Shown here piece after piece: positions 19,552-31,993 of a stretch of DNA of 64,000 bases. The DNA comes from an uncultured Telmatospirillum sp. (GTDB lineage: Bacteria; Pseudomonadota; Alphaproteobacteria; Rhodospirillales; Magnetospirillaceae): assembly GCA_903858635.1 (NCBI GenBank), contig CAIOJO010000097.1, positions 1 through 64,000 on the forward strand, in the 5' to 3' direction. The position numbers were made by a program, and so were the translations under genes. The stretch's first letter is position 1. Each line of letters begins with the position of its first letter. The notes beneath the pieces are model-generated. The model searched no databases, was not told the DNA's origin, and saw nothing but the letters and a program-made list of their open reading frames with translations.

Positions 19552-21707
19552 AACTGGCCGGTATCGGCGCTCTGCTCCTGATCGTCGCATTGGTCCAGGT
19601 GGTCAAATCGATCGATGCCAATGCCTACCGCGACGTCCTGGCCCAGGCCGCCCGTCAGGCTACCGGCCGCGAACTGCAGATCAAGGGCAAGCTGTCGCTG
19701 CAGATGTCGTTGACCCCGGCCTTGGTGGCCAATGAAGTCAGCTTTGCCAACGCCGCCTGGGGCTCGCGGCCGGCGATGGTGACGGTCGAGCGCCTCGAGG
19801 CCGATATCGGCCTGCTTCCCCTCTTGATGCGCGAGGTTCGGGTCGGCCGGCTGATTCTCAGCGGGGTCGATATTCTGTTGGAGCGCGACGGCAAAGGCCG
19901 CGCCAATTGGGATTTCGGTCCGGCGGCCGGGCAGTCGGCGCCGCCCTCCTCGTTCACCGCGGGCGGCACTCCGACCAACCTGAAAATCGCCCAGATTCGT
20001 CTCGACAACGCCCAGGTCGTCTACAAGGACGGTAGCAGGGTCGAGACCCTGCATATCGACCGCCTGACCGCGCAGGCCGACCATCCGACGGCGCCGGTCG
20101 GGTTGTCCATCGGCGGCAGCTGGAACAACCGGCATTTCGACATCAGCGGCGTGCTGGGCCGGTCCGGCGATCTGGTCGGATTCGGCAAGCCCTATCCGGT
20201 GAAGCTGAAGGCCGTGCTGCCGGGGCTGGTGGCGACCGCCAACGGCAATCTGGCGCCCGACCGCGCCGCCGGCCTCGCCCTGGCTCTCGACCTGACCGCC
20301 GAGGCGACGGAAATCGCCGAGGCGGCCAAGCTCGCCGGATTCAACCTGCCGCTGCTCGGGGCCGGGCGGGTCGCCCTCACTTTGGCCGGCCCATGGTCGG
20401 CACCCCGGGTCACGGCGCTGGATGCGGTGCTGGGCCGCCGCGACGCGGTGGCCTTGACCCTTAAGGGATCGATCAACAACCTGATGGCCGTCAAAGGGGT
20501 CGATCTGTTGCTGGCGGCCGAGGGCGACAACATCGCCGGCTTCAACAAGCCGCTGGATCTGTCGCTGCCGGTTCTGGGGCCGGTCAAGCTGGCCGGCCAC
20601 CTGACCGACGGCGAGAGTGGCTGGCGTCTCGCCGATTTCAGATTCGCCCTGGGGCATAGCGATTTGGCAGGTGACGCGCAACTGCGACTGGCCGGGCCAC
20701 GGCCCCTGTTCGAAGCCCATCTCGCCTCGGCCAATCTCGATCTGACCGAACTGACCTCGTCACGGGGCGCCGCCGCCAAGGGCCGGGCCGTCGAGAACCG
20801 GGTGTTCGGCGACGAGGCCTTGCCCTTCCGCTGGCTGGCGACGACCGATGCCGATCTATCCTGGAAGATCGACCGCATGGTCGACGAAGGCCTGGCTGCT
20901 TCGCGCATCGATCTGTCGGCGACGCTCAAGGATGGCCGGCTCGCCTTCACCCCGAAGATCGGCAGCCTCGCCTCGGGCAGTGTCGCCGGCACCTTGACCG
21001 TCGATGGCAGCGGCAAGCAGCCTTCCGTCCGGGTCGAGCTGAGCGTCGACAAGGTCGGCCTGGGCGAGGTGCTGAAAGGCCTGTCCATCACCCCCGCCTT
21101 GCACGGCGCGCCGACCGATCTCAGGATCTCGCTGAAGGGCAGTGGCGGTTCGCTGCGGTCCATCATGGCCAGGCTGAACGGGGAAACCGCGGTGGTGGTC
21201 GGCAAGGGGCGCATCGAGGGCACCAACGCCGATATGCTGGCTTTCGATGTGATCCGCCAATTGGCCGCTTGGCGTCACGACACCGATACCGACATGCAAT
21301 GCCTGGTCAGCCGCTTCGCCATTGCCGAGGGGATGGCCCGCAGCGAGGCCTTGTTGTTCGACACCAGCGAGATGACGGTGGCCGGACAGGGCAGCATCAA
21401 CCTGGCCAATGAGGACCTCGACCTGACCCTGTCGCCCAAGCCGAAGGAAGCGAGTCTGGTCAACCTGGCCGTACCGCTCGACATTTCCGGCAGCCTGGCC
21501 CATCCGTCGGTCGCCCCCAACAAGGGAGCCATCGTCAAAGGCATGGCCACGGCGGTCGGCGCCGTCGCCCTGGGGCCCTTCGGGGCGCTGCTGCCGCTGA
21601 TCACCGCCGGGGCGTCCGACGGCAATCCTTGTCTGGCCGCCTTGGCCCAGCCAAAGAAGCCGCCGCCGGCCAGGAAGCCGGTGAAGGGGGCAGGCAGCGT
21701 CCGATGA
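19530..21707 (+). CDS. AsmA-family envelope protein
   Basis: The 725-residue protein has one N-terminal membrane anchor (residues about 8-26) followed by a long periplasmic beta-rich region. It shows AsmA features: GRELQIKGKLSLQ near residue 45 and the C-terminal GQGSINLANEDLDLTLSPKPKE. AsmA-like proteins are thought to bridge inner and outer membranes and move phospholipid. It overlaps the HAD gene by 22 bases and the ATP12 gene by 4, so the three form one unit. Confidence 0.85.
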   Translation: MRFSTILKLAGIGALLLIVALVQVVKSIDANAYRDVLAQAARQATGRELQIKGKLSLQMSLTPALVANEVSFANAAWGSRPAMVTVERLEADIGLLPLLMREVRVGRLILSGVDILLERDGKGRANWDFGPAAGQSAPPSSFTAGGTPTNLKIAQIRLDNAQVVYKDGSRVETLHIDRLTAQADHPTAPVGLSIGGSWNNRHFDISGVLGRSGDLVGFGKPYPVKLKAVLPGLVATANGNLAPDRAAGLALALDLTAEATEIAEAAKLAGFNLPLLGAGRVALTLAGPWSAPRVTALDAVLGRRDAVALTLKGSINNLMAVKGVDLLLAAEGDNIAGFNKPLDLSLPVLGPVKLAGHLTDGESGWRLADFRFALGHSDLAGDAQLRLAGPRPLFEAHLASANLDLTELTSSRGAAAKGRAVENRVFGDEALPFRWLATTDADLSWKIDRMVDEGLAASRIDLSATLKDGRLAFTPKIGSLASGSVAGTLTVDGSGKQPSVRVELSVDKVGLGEVLKGLSITPALHGAPTDLRISLKGSGGSLRSIMARLNGETAVVVGKGRIEGTNADMLAFDVIRQLAAWRHDTDTDMQCLVSRFAIAEGMARSEALLFDTSEMTVAGQGSINLANEDLDLTLSPKPKEASLVNLAVPLDISGSLAHPSVAPNKGAIVKGMATAVGAVALGPFGALLPLITAGASDGNPCLAALAQPKKPPPARKPVKGAGSVR

Positions 21708-22399
21708 AGCGTTTCTATTCCGCCGTCGCCGTCGCCACGACGGCCGACGGTTCCGTCGTCACCCTGGACGGCCGGGCGGTGCGTACCCCGGTCGGCCAGC
21801 TGCTGTGCGTCGCCAACCCCCGCCTGGCCGAGGCGATGGCCGACGAATGGCAGGCGCAGCGGGAGCGGATCGAGCCACGCTCGATGCCGTTGACCCAGTT
21901 GGTCAGCACGGCGATCGACCGGGTGGCTGTGCATCGGCCCGCCATCATCCAGGAATTGGTCAATTACGGTGCCACCGACCTCCTGTGCTACCGGGCCGAG
22001 CTGCCCCGGGATTTGGCGGAACACCAGGAACGCGTCTGGCAGCCGGTGGTCGACTGGGCCGCGGTCGATCTGGGGGCCGAACTGGTGGTGACCGCCGGCA
22101 TCCTCCACATGGCCCAGCCGGCCGCCACGGTGGCCCGGCTGCGGGCCCTCATCGAGCGGTACGACGATCTGCCGCTCACCGCCCTGCAAAGCATCGTCGC
22201 CGCCACCGGCTCGCTGCTGCTCGGCCTGGCAATGATGGAGGGACGCCTCGGCGCCGACCAGACCTTCGCCGCCTCGCAGCTCGACGAGTTGTACCAGGTC
22301 GAATTGTGGGGCGAAGACCCCGAGGCGGTGACGCGCCGCGAGCTTCTCTACCAGGATATCCAGGCGGCAGCCCGGCTGATCGGCCTCTGCCAGGCTTGA
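21704..22399 (+). CDS. ATP12-family F1-ATPase assembly chaperone
   Basis: The 231-residue protein begins MKRFYSAVAVATTADG and has the ATP12 features LDGRAVRTPVG, EPRSMPLTQLVSTAIDRV and the C-terminal WGEDPEAVTRRELLYQDIQAAARL. ATP12 binds the alpha subunit of F1 during ATP synthase assembly in mitochondria, and alphaproteobacteria keep a homologue. The start overlaps the end of the AsmA-like gene. Confidence 0.9.
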   Translation: MKRFYSAVAVATTADGSVVTLDGRAVRTPVGQLLCVANPRLAEAMADEWQAQRERIEPRSMPLTQLVSTAIDRVAVHRPAIIQELVNYGATDLLCYRAELPRDLAEHQERVWQPVVDWAAVDLGAELVVTAGILHMAQPAATVARLRALIERYDDLPLTALQSIVAATGSLLLGLAMMEGRLGADQTFAASQLDELYQVELWGEDPEAVTRRELLYQDIQAAARLIGLCQA

Positions 22400-22438
22400 C
22401 GGCGGGCCGATGGCCGACCTGGGAAGTCGGGCGTTCCC

Positions 22439-22545
22439 TCAGCCGTCGCCAATCGAACGAATGACCCGCGCCGGATTTCCTCCGACAAGGATATTCGGCG
22501 GAACATCCTTGGTGACGACCGAGCATTCATTGTTTTCCTCGGGCT
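22439..22545 (-). pseudogene. 3' remnant of a hexapeptide (LbetaH) acyltransferase gene
   Basis: On the minus strand the last 29 codons before a TGA at 22439-22441 read as the C-terminus of a left-handed beta-helix acetyltransferase, with SVVTKDVPPNILVGGNPARV followed by IRS. An in-frame TAG cuts the frame about 35 codons from its end, and no start or hexapeptide repeats precede it. It is best read as the tail of a deleted sugar or maltose O-acetyltransferase-like gene. Confidence 0.65.
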
Positions 22546-22809
22546 ACAGTTGAGCCTGTGCTTCGGCGCATGAGGGCGGCACCGAGATTCGCTGAGTGTG
22601 GCCACAACGGAAGGCCAGGAATCCACCCATCTCGGCTGACCGGGTCAGAGTTGGCGAACGGCTGGAATTGGGTCAACTCCGGCCCGAAGCGAGTCAGCAA
22701 AGATATGGCGCGCTGGCCTCAGGCTGAACATATGGAACATGATGCCCGCCATAACGTTCGTCGCCGCTGTCGTCGTGAACCGGGCAGGTCGGCAAGCTGG
22801 GGGCGTGGC
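22546..22809. other. Non-coding spacer before the membrane methyltransferase
   Basis: Together with the acyltransferase remnant this fills the 410 bases between the ATP12 gene and the methyltransferase gene. An open frame runs through it into the methyltransferase, but its translation is Arg/His-rich, resembles no family, and is better explained as absence of stops in GC-rich DNA. I see no clear promoter or hairpin. Confidence 0.4.
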
Positions 22810-23487
22810 ATGATGCTCAAGGCACACCTCAAGAACCTCGTCTTTACCGTTTTTCTCTGCCTGCTGTTGTTCCTGCCCGCCGGGACCTTGGCCTGGGCGC
22901 AGGCCTGGATCTTTCTGGCGCTCTTCATCGGTTGCAGCCAGGCGATGGGATTATGGCTGCTGAAGACCAATCCGGAGCTGTTGGCCGAGCGGATGAAATC
23001 GCCGCTCAGCGCCGATCAAACAGCCCGCGACCGCCTGGTAATGGTGGCCATCCTGCTGTTCTTCTGCGCCTGGCTCGTCTTCATGGCTGTGGACGCCCGG
23101 CGCTTCGGCTGGTCGCATACGCCGCCCTGGGCGCAAGTCGTCGGTGCGGCGCTGATCGTGGGAGCGTTCTGGGGCTGGGTCGGGGTCCTGCGGGCCAACA
23201 GCTTCGCCTCGGCCACCGTGCGGCTGCAGGAGGAGCGGGGGCAGACCGTGATCTCCACCGGTCCCTATGCGGTGGTGCGCCATCCGATGTACGCCTATGT
23301 GGTTCCCTTGCTGATTGGCGTGCCGTTGCTGTTGGGCTCGCTGTGGGGCCTCCTGGGCATGGCCGTGGCCATGCCACTGATGGCGGCCCGCGCCCTCGGC
23401 GAAGAGTCCCTGCTGATGAACGGGTTGCCTGGCTACCGGGAATACGCCGCCAAGGTGCGCTTCCGTCTCCTGCCCGGTGTCTGGTGA
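22810..23487 (+). CDS. Isoprenylcysteine/PEMT-family membrane methyltransferase
   Basis: The 225-residue protein has five to six hydrophobic segments. Its C-terminal signature STGPYAVVRHPMYAY is followed by GEESLLMNGLPGYREYAAKVRFRLLPGVW, as in bacterial isoprenylcysteine O-methyltransferase and phospholipid N-methyltransferase homologues. It probably uses S-adenosylmethionine on a membrane-associated substrate, which is unknown. The start is one of two adjacent ATGs (22810 or 22813). Confidence 0.8.
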   Translation: MMLKAHLKNLVFTVFLCLLLFLPAGTLAWAQAWIFLALFIGCSQAMGLWLLKTNPELLAERMKSPLSADQTARDRLVMVAILLFFCAWLVFMAVDARRFGWSHTPPWAQVVGAALIVGAFWGWVGVLRANSFASATVRLQEERGQTVISTGPYAVVRHPMYAYVVPLLIGVPLLLGSLWGLLGMAVAMPLMAARALGEESLLMNGLPGYREYAAKVRFRLLPGVW

Positions 23488-23709
23488 CCTGCTCTCGCCA
23501 CCCACGGCGCCGTCCCGGCCCGCCGGTCGCCAATTCGCTGGATCGCCCCTGCGGTTGATGCTATCTCAAAACGTTCTGCCCCTAGACCCTGCCAGCAGAG
23601 CGGGTGACGATCTCGGGTCGATGTTCGGGCCGGCGAGCCGCGCGCCGCCCCATTAAAACGCGATCCCCGGTCCTAGCGGGTGCGGAGGACATTGATTCGA
23701 GGGGAACAG

Positions 23710-25242
<1,533 letters not shown>

Positions 25243-25254
25243 GGGGGGCGTCCA

Positions 25255-27249
<1,995 letters not shown>

Positions 27250-27261
27250 GTATAAAAAAGA

Positions 27262-27355
27262 GTGGCGCCGGCGTCCCTGCCGGCGTTCCGGCGGAGCCGG
27301 AAGACCAGCATTTCGCCGCTCCGCGGCGAAAGACCGGCAGGGACGCCGGTCCCAC
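27262..27355. repeat. Cloverleaf-like inverted repeat element
   Basis: Outer arms of 22 bases (27262-27283 and 27334-27355) pair with two mismatches. Inside them lie two perfect hairpins: TTCCGGC/GCCGGAA around GGA (27286-27302) and TTTCGCCGC/GCGGCGAAA around TCC (27311-27331). The unit therefore folds as a three-way junction. It sits 13 bases after pccA and may end its transcript, but its build suggests a mobile miniature element. Confidence 0.65.
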
Positions 27356-27381
27356 TACAAAGCATTCAGGACCCGGATCCG

Positions 27382-27677
27382 ATGCGTTCACCCTCGTCCG
27401 ACATTCTGACGCTGCTGGTTCGCATCGAGGGCCGCGTCCAAGGCGTGTGGTTCCGCGGCTGGACAGTTGCCGAGGCGACGCGCCGGGAACTGTCCGGGTG
27501 GGTGCGGAACCGGTCCGACGCAGTGTCGAGGCCTTGTTCAGCGGCGAGCGGCGGGAGGTCGAAGCGATGGTTGCCGCCTGCCGCCGCGGGCCACCGGGCG
27601 CCCAGGTGATCGAGGTGGTCAGCGGGCCAGCCGCTCGGCCCGAGGCCGGGGGTTTTCACCAACGCCCAAGCCTGTGA
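27382..27677 (+). pseudogene. Acylphosphatase, frameshifted
   Basis: The first frame gives the acylphosphatase N-terminus [20 protein letters not shown] with the catalytic Arg of the VQGVWFR loop and Asn in GWVRNRSD. After about 27520 the family sequence continues one frame over ([27 protein letters not shown], ending FHQRPSL). A single missing base near 27519-27522 explains both halves: one inserted G restores NRSDGSVEAL. This is either a real inactivating mutation or a sequencing error. The 3' end overlaps the convergent cyclase gene. Confidence 0.8.
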
Positions 27678-28581
27678 CCGGTTCCGGTTCGGTGTCGTCG
27701 TCCTCGGCTATGCAGATGCGGTTCCGCCCACCGGTCTTGGCGGCGTAAAGCGCATAATCGGCGCGGGCGATGCTGGCCTCGGGGGGCAGCTTGGGCGCCA
27801 GCGCGGCCAAGCCCATCGACATGGTCACCGGGATCCGCCGGCGGTCGGGCGAGCGCCATTGCTGCCTGGGCATCAGCACCCGCAGCCGCTCCAGGATTCG
27901 CCTGGCGCGCGGCAAGTCGGCATGGGGCAGGCAGAATAGGAACTCTTCGCCGCCGAACCGGTAGACCAGATCGTAGGGGCGCAGCCGACGCAGGAAGAAA
28001 CGGGCCGCCGCCGCCAGCATCTGGTCGCCGACCACATGGCCATGGATGTCGTTGATTTCCTTGAAGTGGTCGAGGTCGACCAGGGCGATGCAGCAGGGAT
28101 CGTTATTGCGCGTCGCCCGGACCCATTCGCGTCTGAGGTCGCGCATCATGCCACGCCGGTTCAACAGTCCGGTCAGCGGGTCGGTTTCCGCCAAGGCCTG
28201 GTGCAGCATCAGCTCGAGCCGCCGACCCTCGCTGTTATAGGTTTCCACCGCGGCCATGAAGGCGAGGTATCGCTCCTGGTGCAGCCGTTCGCCGAGGGCG
28301 GCCTTTTTGGTCAGGTCGGCGGCGATCTCCTCCATTCTTTGCCGCGCGTCCCTGAAGCATTTGAATGCCGCGTGCTTGTCGCCGGGCGCATCGGGCACCA
28401 GGGCTGCCAAGCCGTCCTCGACCGCCCGGCTCCGGCACGCCTGCCGTCGCTCGTCGCCCTGGAACAGCAGCGAGCAATGGATCTCCTTCAGCCATTCGAG
28501 ATGCTCGGTCGAGGCTTCCTCGAGCAGATGCAGTGCCTGTTCGGTCACCTGCGGCGCGGCGGTCGTCACTGGCGGCGTCAT
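27619..28581 (-). CDS. Diguanylate cyclase, DgcZ-like with helical N-terminus
   Basis: The 320-residue protein has a C-terminal GGDEF domain with DPLTGLLNRRG at 134-143, GGEEF at 210-214 and an inhibitory-site RxxD (Arg201, Asp204), so it should make cyclic di-GMP and be product-inhibited. The helical N-terminus (residues 15-90) resembles the zinc-binding CZB domain of E. coli DgcZ: His27 in EHLEW, Cys49 and His70 fall at ligand-like places, but one ligand is missing. The ATG at 28581 is chosen because upstream sequence is Arg/Pro-rich and unlike protein. Confidence 0.85.
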   Translation of the reverse strand: MTPPVTTAAPQVTEQALHLLEEASTEHLEWLKEIHCSLLFQGDERRQACRSRAVEDGLAALVPDAPGDKHAAFKCFRDARQRMEEIAADLTKKAALGERLHQERYLAFMAAVETYNSEGRRLELMLHQALAETDPLTGLLNRRGMMRDLRREWVRATRNNDPCCIALVDLDHFKEINDIHGHVVGDQMLAAAARFFLRRLRPYDLVYRFGGEEFLFCLPHADLPRARRILERLRVLMPRQQWRSPDRRRIPVTMSMGLAALAPKLPPEASIARADYALYAAKTGGRNRICIAEDDDTEPEPVTGLGVGENPRPRAERLAR

Positions 28582-28724
28582 GCCCCTCCCGTCCGTTCTA
28601 TTCTTATCCGGATGGAGATTATTCCACGGGGGTGCCGGCAGACGGGCGGCGCGGAGGACAGAGCAGCCAGCGCAAAAGGGATAGAGGCACCCCGATGGGG
28701 GTAGCTGCCGCCGGAAGGAAGGGG

Positions 28725-29387
28725 CTAGGCTGCGCCGCGTGGCGCTGCGAACACCTCGGCGAAGCTGGCCTTCAGGGCCATGTCGACCTCGTCCGGCGAC
28801 GGGGTGTGACCGAGGTCCCACAGCGAGGTGACGCCGTAGTCGCGGATGCCGCAGGGAACGATTCCGTCGAAATGCGAGAGATCGAGGTCGACGTTCAGGG
28901 CGACGCCGTGAAAGGTCACCCAACGGCGGACCCTGACGCCGATGGCGGCGATCTTGTCTTCACGACCGGCGCCGCGCGCGACCCAGATGCCGACGCGGCC
29001 TTGCCGTCGTTCGCCCTTCACCCCGAATTGGGCGAGGGTGCGAATCAGCCATTCTTCGAGATCGTGCACGAAGCGCCGGACATCCGAGCCGCGCCGTTGC
29101 AAATCGAGCATCACATAGCCGATCCGCTGGCCCGGCCCATGATAGGTGTACTGGCCGCCACGGCCGCTCTGGAATACCGGGAAACGCCCCGGTTCCAGCA
29201 GGTCCTCGGGCTTGGCCGAGGTGCCGGCGGTATAAAGGGGCGGATGCGACAACAACCACACCATCTCCGGCGCCTCGGCGCGGCGGATCGCGGCGACCCG
29301 CTCCTCCATCAGGGCGACCGCCGCCGGGTAGTCGACCGCCTGGTCGCTGATGCGCCATTCGACGGTCGTAACGCTGTTTTCCAACAC
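28725..29387 (-). CDS. lipB: Octanoyl-ACP:protein octanoyltransferase
   Basis: The 220-residue protein carries the LipB signatures [22 protein letters not shown], the catalytic Cys in IVPCGI and the Lys in [22 protein letters not shown]. It moves octanoyl groups from ACP to lipoyl domains of 2-oxoacid dehydrogenases. It is transcribed divergently from the tRNA-Leu gene. Confidence 0.96.
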   Translation of the reverse strand: MLENSVTTVEWRISDQAVDYPAAVALMEERVAAIRRAEAPEMVWLLSHPPLYTAGTSAKPEDLLEPGRFPVFQSGRGGQYTYHGPGQRIGYVMLDLQRRGSDVRRFVHDLEEWLIRTLAQFGVKGERRQGRVGIWVARGAGREDKIAAIGVRVRRWVTFHGVALNVDLDLSHFDGIVPCGIRDYGVTSLWDLGHTPSPDEVDMALKASFAEVFAAPRGAA

Positions 29388-29392
29388 TGCCC

Positions 29393-29421
29393 TTGAACCT
29401 TGCCTCTGGTTTTGGTATTGA
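29393..29421 (+). promoter_or_regulatory. Candidate promoter of tRNA-Leu
   Basis: TTGAAC (29393-29398) and TATTGA (29416-29421) are separated by 17 bases and lie about 40 bases upstream of the mature tRNA. Confidence 0.55.
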
Positions 29422-29462
29422 GGCCAACCTTACCGGCAACCAGGCCGGGCACCAACGACAAT

Positions 29463-29547
29463 GCGGTCGTGGCGGAACTGGTAGACGCGCAGCGTTGAGG
29501 TCGCTGTGGGGCAACCCGTGGAAGTTCGAGTCTTCTCGACCGCACCA
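29463..29547 (+). tRNA. tRNA-Leu (anticodon GAG)
   Basis: GCGGTCG (29463-29469) pairs with CGACCGC (29537-29543), followed by A and an encoded CCA. The D-arm has CTGGTAGACGCG, the anticodon stem is CAGCG/CGCTG with GAG at 29497-29499, and a long variable arm (type II tRNA) precedes TTCGAGT in the T-arm. It reads CUC and CUU codons. Confidence 0.95.
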
Positions 29548-29675
29548 TTCTCGAAGAGGCCCGGCGCTTGGCGTGCGGGCCTTTTTCGTTGCCTGCCCGT
29601 CGCGCCAAAGGCATATTGCCAGGCGCCTCCACGCCTAAAGTTGTCCTGCGTCGCCACCAGCGAAAGGCCTCCCCC

Positions 29676-31961
29676 ATGTCCGACGATCTTCGCGAGGCCG
29701 CCCTCGAATACCACCGTTTCCCCACCCCCGGGAAGATCAGCGTCACCGCGACCAAGCCCCTCGCCACACAACGCGATCTCGCCCTGGCCTATTCGCCGGG
29801 CGTCGCCGCCGCCTGCGAACTGATCAAGGCGGACGAGAGCCAGGCGGCCTCGGTCACCGCGCGCGGCAATTTGGTGGCGGTCATCACCAACGGCACCGCG
29901 GTGCTGGGGCTCGGCGCCATCGGGCCGTTGGCGGCCAAGCCGGTGATGGAAGGCAAGGCCGTGCTATTCAAGAAGTTCTCGGGCATCGATGTCTTCGACA
30001 TCGAGATCGATGAGCGCGACCCGGCCAAGCTGGTCGACATCATCGCCTCGCTCGAGCCGACCTTCGGCGGGATCAATCTTGAGGATATCAAGGCGCCGGA
30101 ATGCTTCGTGGTCGAGCGCCAGCTGCGCGAGCGGATGCGCATTCCGGTGATGCATGACGACCAGCACGGCACCGCCATCATCGTCGGCGCCGCCCTGTTG
30201 AATGCCTTGCGCGTCGTGAAGAAGGATTTCGCCGCGATCCGTCTGGTCTGCTCGGGGGCCGGGGCGGCTGCCTTGGCCTGCCTCAATCTGTTGGTCGAAT
30301 TGGGCGTACAGCGCCGCAACATCACCGTCTGCGACATCGAGGGCGTGGTCTACCGCGGGCGTACCGTCCTGATGGACCAGTACAAGGCGCCGTTTGCCCA
30401 GGATACCAACGCCCGCACGCTGGGCGAGGTGATCGAGGGGGCCGACGTGTTCCTCGGCTTGTCGGCGCCCGGCGTGCTGACCGGCGAGATGGTGGCGCGG
30501 ATGGGCGACAAGCCGGTGATTTTCGCCCTGGCCAACCCAACCCCGGAAATTCTGCCGGAGGAGGTGCGGGCGGCGCGCCCCGACGCCATCATCGCCACCG
30601 GCCGCTCCGATTATCCCAACCAGGTCAATAACGTCCTGGTCTTTCCCTACATCTTCCGCGGCGCCCTCGACGTCGGCGCCACCGCCATCAACGAGGCGAT
30701 GAAGCTGGCCGCGGTGAAAGCCTTGGCCGAGCTCGCCTTTGCCGAAACCGACGAGCGGGTGGCCGACGCCTATGGCGACGTCCAGCTGTCCTTCGGTCCC
30801 GACTACCTGATTCCCAAGCCGTTCGATTCACGGCTGATCCTCAAGATCGCCCCCGCGGTGGCCCGCGCCGCCATGGAAACCGGCGTGGCGACGCGGCCGA
30901 TTACCGATTTCGACGAGTATCTCGAGCGTCTCAACGCATTCGTGTTCCGCTCCGGCCTGGTGATGAAGCCGGTGTTCGACCGGGCGCGCAAAGATCCCCG
31001 GCGGGTGGTCTATGCCGAGGGGGAAAGCCGCCGCGTGCTGCGCGCCGTGCAGACCGTGGTGGACGAGAAACTGGCCAAGCCGATCCTGGTCGGGCGCCGC
31101 GAGGTGGTGGCGCAGTTGATCAAGGAACTCGACCTGCGCCTTCGCATCGACGAGCATTTCGAGCTGAGCGATCCCCGGGGCGATCCTCGCTTCGCCGATT
31201 ACTGGAAGACATACCACGGTTTGATGTCGCGGCGCGGGGTGTCGCCGGAAGCGGCCCGCGCGGTAGTGCAGACCAGGAATACCGTCATTGCCGCCCTGAT
31301 GCTGCATCGTGGCGAGGCGGATGCGCTGATCTGCGGCGTCATCGGACGCTATGACCGGCATCTCCAGCACATCACCGATGTGATCGGCCAGCGCCCCGAC
31401 GTGCGCCTCCCCGCGGCGATGAACTTGCTGATTCTCAACAAGGGCGTCTATTTCCTCTGCGACACCTATGTCAGCCACGACCCGAGCGCCGAACAGATCG
31501 CCGAGATGACCATGCTGGCCGCCGACGAAGTTCGACGGTTCGGCATCGAACCCAAGGTCGGACTGTTGTCCCATTCCAATTTCGGCAGCCGCCCCAGCCC
31601 CACCTCGGAAAAGATGCGGGCGGCATTGGAGTTGTTGCGCGACCGGGCTCCCCATCTCGAGGCGGAAGGCGAAATGCACGCCGATACGGCCCTGTCGGAC
31701 GAGATCCGCAATCGGCTGTTTCCCGATTCCCGGCTGAAGGGCGCCGCCAATCTGCTGATCATGCCCGGCCTCGACGCCGCCAACATCGCCCTCAACCTGA
31801 TCAAGATGCTGGGCGATGGACTATCGGTCGGTCCCATTCTGATGGGTATGGCCCAACCGGCCCATATCATCACCCCCTCGGTGACGGTGCGCGGTATCGT
31901 CAACATGACCTCGCTGGCCGTGGTCGATGCCCAGATGGCGGCCGCTCGCCAACCGCGTTGA
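29676..31961 (+). CDS. maeB: NADP-dependent malic enzyme with phosphotransacetylase-like domain
   Basis: The 761-residue protein joins a malic enzyme domain (about 1-420; YSPGVAAACELI, VMHDDQHGTAIIV, and the NAD(P)-fold VCSGAGAAALACLNL) to a phosphotransacetylase-like domain (about 430-761; VYAEGESRRVLRAVQ, ADALICGVIGRYDRHL). The second domain is regulatory in MaeB proteins and senses acetyl-CoA. The enzyme decarboxylates malate to pyruvate with NADPH formation. The ATG at 29676 is preferred because upstream sequence includes the tRNA 3' region. Confidence 0.95.
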   Translation: MSDDLREAALEYHRFPTPGKISVTATKPLATQRDLALAYSPGVAAACELIKADESQAASVTARGNLVAVITNGTAVLGLGAIGPLAAKPVMEGKAVLFKKFSGIDVFDIEIDERDPAKLVDIIASLEPTFGGINLEDIKAPECFVVERQLRERMRIPVMHDDQHGTAIIVGAALLNALRVVKKDFAAIRLVCSGAGAAALACLNLLVELGVQRRNITVCDIEGVVYRGRTVLMDQYKAPFAQDTNARTLGEVIEGADVFLGLSAPGVLTGEMVARMGDKPVIFALANPTPEILPEEVRAARPDAIIATGRSDYPNQVNNVLVFPYIFRGALDVGATAINEAMKLAAVKALAELAFAETDERVADAYGDVQLSFGPDYLIPKPFDSRLILKIAPAVARAAMETGVATRPITDFDEYLERLNAFVFRSGLVMKPVFDRARKDPRRVVYAEGESRRVLRAVQTVVDEKLAKPILVGRREVVAQLIKELDLRLRIDEHFELSDPRGDPRFADYWKTYHGLMSRRGVSPEAARAVVQTRNTVIAALMLHRGEADALICGVIGRYDRHLQHITDVIGQRPDVRLPAAMNLLILNKGVYFLCDTYVSHDPSAEQIAEMTMLAADEVRRFGIEPKVGLLSHSNFGSRPSPTSEKMRAALELLRDRAPHLEAEGEMHADTALSDEIRNRLFPDSRLKGAANLLIMPGLDAANIALNLIKMLGDGLSVGPILMGMAQPAHIITPSVTVRGIVNMTSLAVVDAQMAAARQPR

Positions 31962-31993
31962 AACATCACTCTCCCAACGGAAAAGGAGCCTTC

